Below, in pieces: positions 6,983-9,669 of a stretch of 9,669 nt of DNA (positions are counted from its first letter, which is position 1; the number at the start of each line of letters is the position of its first letter). A program made the translations under genes and the position numbers. A model generated the notes under the pieces. It did not search any database. It worked only from the letters and a program-made list of their open reading frames with translations, and was not told where the DNA came from. This stretch comes from Pseudomonadota bacterium (GTDB lineage Bacteria > Pseudomonadota > Gammaproteobacteria > Burkholderiales > SG8-39), in the NCBI GenBank assembly GCA_021848555.1, contig JAJZUN010000072.1, positions 1-9,669 of the forward strand, in the 5' to 3' direction.

Positions 6983-8665
6983 ATGGCGGATAACCGCAGA
7001 AGCAGCCTCATTACCCAGGGCGTGGCCCGCTCGCCCAACCGCGCCATGCTGCGCGCCGTGGGCTTTCGCGACGGCGATTTCGACAAGCCCATCGTCGGCG
7101 TGGCCAACGGCCATTCGACGATGAATCCCTGCAATGCCGGGATCCAGCCGCTGGTGGACCGCGCCATGGCGGCGCTCGAGGCCGCGGGCGCCAAACCGCA
7201 GGTGTTCGGCGTGCCGACCATCACCGACGGCATCGGCATGGGCACCGACGCGATGAAATACAGCCTGGTGTCGCGCGAAGTGATCGCCGACTGCATCGAA
7301 ACCTCGGTCAACGGCCAGGCCATGGACGGCGTGCTGGTATGCGGCGGCTGCGACAAGAACATGCCTGGCGGCATGATGGCGATCGCGCGCATGAACGTGC
7401 CCGGCATTTATGTCTATGCCGGAACCATCAAGCCGGGCAAGTGGAAAGGCCAGGACCTCACCATCGTCAGCGCGTTCGAGGCGGTCGGCGCTTACGCCGC
7501 CGGCAAGATGAGCAAGGACGATTTCGTCGGCATCGAGAAGAACGCCTGCCCCACGGTCGGCGCCTGCGGCGGCATGTTCACCGCCAATACCATGTCCTCT
7601 TCGTTCGAGGCGCTGGGCATGAGCCTGATGGGTTCGTCGCAGATGGCCTCGCCCGACGCGGAGAAAGCCGTGTCCGCGTCCGAGTCCGCCGCAGTGCTGG
7701 TCAACGCCATACGCAAGCAGATCCTGCCGCGGCAGATCATCACGCGCAAATCGATCGAGAACGCGATCAGCCTGGTGATGGCCACCGGCGGTTCCACCAA
7801 CGCGGTGTTGCATTACCTCGCGATCGCCTCGGCGGCGGGGGTGAAGTGGAGCATCGACGACTTCGAGCGCGTGCGGCGCAAAGTCCCGGTGCTGTGCGAT
7901 CTGAAGCCCTCGGGTCGGTATGTCGCGGTGGATTTCCACCGCGCCGGCGGCGTGCCGCAGGTGCTCAAAATGCTGCTCGTCAACGGGCAGCTGCATGGCG
8001 AGTGCCTGACCATTACCGGCCGCACCATCGCCGAAGAGCTGGCGGCGATTCCAGATGCGCCGCGCAAAGACCAGGACGTGATCCGCCCCTGGGACAAACC
8101 GATGTATGCGCAGGGCCATCTCGCCATCCTCAAGGGCAACCTCGCGCCCGAGGGTTGCGTGGCCAAGATCACCGGACTGAAGAACCCGTCCATCACCGGT
8201 CCGGCGCGCGTGTTCGATTCCGAGCCCAAGTGCATGGACGCGATCATGGCCAAGCGCATCAAGCCCGGCGATGTCGTCGTGATCCGCTACGAGGGGCCGA
8301 AAGGCGGGCCCGGGATGCAGGAAATGCTGGCGCCGACCTCGGCGCTGATCGGCCAGGGGCTGGGCGAATCGGTGGGCCTGATCACCGACGGCCGCTTCTC
8401 CGGCGGCACCTGGGGCATGGTGGTGGGCCACGTCGCGCCCGAAGCTTACGTCGGCGGGCCGATTGCGCTGGTCAAGGAAGGCGACTCCATCACCATCGAC
8501 GCGAAAAAGCGCCTGATCCAGGTAAACGTCAGCGCCAAGGAACTCGCCGCACGGCGCAAGAAATGGAAGGCACCAAAGCCGCGTTACACCCGCGGCCTGC
8601 TCGCCAAGTACATGAAACTGGTTTCGACCGCGAGCGTAGGCGCGATCACTGACGGGGATTTGTAG
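6983..8665 (+). CDS. ilvD: Dihydroxy-acid dehydratase (IlvD)
   Basis: IlvD dehydrates 2,3-dihydroxyisovalerate and 2,3-dihydroxy-3-methylvalerate to the 2-keto acids that are the precursors of valine/leucine and isoleucine, in the cytoplasm, using an Fe-S cluster and Mg2+. The 560-aa length fits the common bacterial form. Signature sequences are complete: STMNPCNAG (45-53, C50), [12 protein letters not shown] (119-130, C120 and C123), and [20 protein letters not shown] (187-206, C195). C50, C123 and C195 are the expected cluster ligands, and DK at 124-125 belongs to the metal-site region. ITDGRFSGG (467-475) carries the serine (S473) implicated as catalytic base in this family. I cannot tell a [2Fe-2S] from a [4Fe-4S] cluster by eye, though this protein type is often the oxygen-tolerant [2Fe-2S] form. 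The start is fixed by the strong ribosome-binding site at 6971-6976. The related Edd and sugar-acid dehydratases are less likely, given the length and motifs. Confidence 0.97.
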   Translation: MADNRRSSLITQGVARSPNRAMLRAVGFRDGDFDKPIVGVANGHSTMNPCNAGIQPLVDRAMAALEAAGAKPQVFGVPTITDGIGMGTDAMKYSLVSREVIADCIETSVNGQAMDGVLVCGGCDKNMPGGMMAIARMNVPGIYVYAGTIKPGKWKGQDLTIVSAFEAVGAYAAGKMSKDDFVGIEKNACPTVGACGGMFTANTMSSSFEALGMSLMGSSQMASPDAEKAVSASESAAVLVNAIRKQILPRQIITRKSIENAISLVMATGGSTNAVLHYLAIASAAGVKWSIDDFERVRRKVPVLCDLKPSGRYVAVDFHRAGGVPQVLKMLLVNGQLHGECLTITGRTIAEELAAIPDAPRKDQDVIRPWDKPMYAQGHLAILKGNLAPEGCVAKITGLKNPSITGPARVFDSEPKCMDAIMAKRIKPGDVVVIRYEGPKGGPGMQEMLAPTSALIGQGLGESVGLITDGRFSGGTWGMVVGHVAPEAYVGGPIALVKEGDSITIDAKKRLIQVNVSAKELAARRKKWKAPKPRYTRGLLAKYMKLVSTASVGAITDGDL

Positions 8666-8714
8666 CGGGCGGCATGCGTGCGGGTTTTGGAAAGACCTGC
8701 GCGCTACGCGCGCC

Positions 8715-8764
8715 AACCGGATTTTCCGTACGGATGAAAAACCATCCGCACGGAAAATCCGGTT
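8715..8764. repeat. Long near-perfect inverted repeat downstream of ilvD
   Basis: Two 22-nt arms, 8715-8736 and 8743-8764, are complementary at 21 of 22 positions around a 6-nt loop (aaaaac). It begins 50 bp after the ilvD stop. The stem is stable enough to act as a transcription or mRNA 3'-end barrier. However, neither strand has a T-run after the stem, so it is not a standard Rho-independent terminator. A dispersed palindromic repeat or a 3' stabilising hairpin fits better. Confidence 0.75.
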
Positions 8765-8771
8765 AGGTTAA

Positions 8772-8793
8772 CCCCCAATGCTGCGTTTGGGGG
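8772..8793. repeat. Second small inverted repeat with C5/G7 runs
   Basis: Immediately after the long hairpin, cccccaa (8772-8778) can pair with ttggggg (8787-8793) around an 8-nt loop, followed by more G (the run extends to 8795). An 8-bp palindrome, ggttaacc (8766-8773), links it to the long hairpin. Together they look like a composite intergenic repeat. There is no T-tract. Confidence 0.5.
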
Positions 8794-8803
8794 GGCTTAC
8801 CCA

Positions 8804-8826
8804 AGTTCGAAGGCAACAGTTCGAAG
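8804..8826. repeat. Tandem 9-bp direct repeat (agttcgaag) with 5-bp spacer
   Basis: agttcgaag occurs at 8804-8812 and again at 8818-8826, each containing the palindrome ttcgaa. The spacing between repeat starts is 14 bp. It could be an operator-like pair or a duplication scar; the sequence does not decide between them. Confidence 0.4.
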
Positions 8827-8902
8827 TATCCGCCGATGTCGGCGAACAGCCGTTGCGCGTCGCGCGCACCAACCGTGATCTCGGTCGCCACGGATAGACA
8901 CC

Positions 8903-9669
<767 letters not shown>

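Noticed and set aside
6857..8716. 619-aa minus-strand open frame opposite ilvD
   Set aside because: The His/Asp/Gly/Arg-rich translation is typical of antisense reading of GC-rich genes. ilvD on the plus strand is unambiguous.
8715..8795. Intrinsic terminator after ilvD
   Set aside because: Both stems are present but no T-run follows on either strand, so I list them as repeats only.

Overview
The window is about 9.7 kb of GC-rich, densely packed bacterial chromosome. Codon use with strong G/C third positions and gene families such as the 560-aa IlvD, the small YdcH-type protein and the YdiJ-like flavin/iron-sulfur fusion suggest a betaproteobacterium. That assignment is inferred from protein style and is not proven. 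It reads mostly as housekeeping chromosome. I see no phage genes, transposase, CRISPR array, tRNA or rRNA.

Left block, plus strand, 1-4805. It holds the 3' end of a DsbA-like (FrnE-type) oxidoreductase gene and a 1033-aa FAD-linked oxidase fused to iron-sulfur and CCG domains. These are followed by a TSUP-family (TauE/SafE-like) membrane permease and a 127-aa protein of unknown function with a CPDC motif. Gaps of 30, 14 and 37 bp make one transcription unit plausible.

Middle block, minus strand, 5834-4818. lgt (prolipoprotein diacylglyceryl transferase) is followed 21 bp later by a 71-aa YdcH/DUF465 protein. The pair converges on the left block with only 12 bp between stop codons.

Right block, plus strand, 6021-9669. 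An EamA/DMT-family exporter lies 26 bp upstream of ilvD (dihydroxy-acid dehydratase). A 237-bp gap full of inverted and direct repeats follows, then the 5' part of a DUF255 thioredoxin-domain protein that runs off the window.

The most unusual item is a roughly 93-bp palindromic element at 2719-2811, built of C6/G6 runs and nested hairpins. It sits in frame inside the FAD/Fe-S oxidase gene and adds about 31 residues to an interdomain linker. It looks like a dispersed repeat that has colonised a coding sequence. A second repeat-like structure, a 22-bp near-perfect hairpin without a T-tract plus smaller repeats, lies at 8715-8826 between ilvD and the DUF255 gene. I found no convincing multi-gene novel system; the novelty here is in the repeats and in the small unknown protein.
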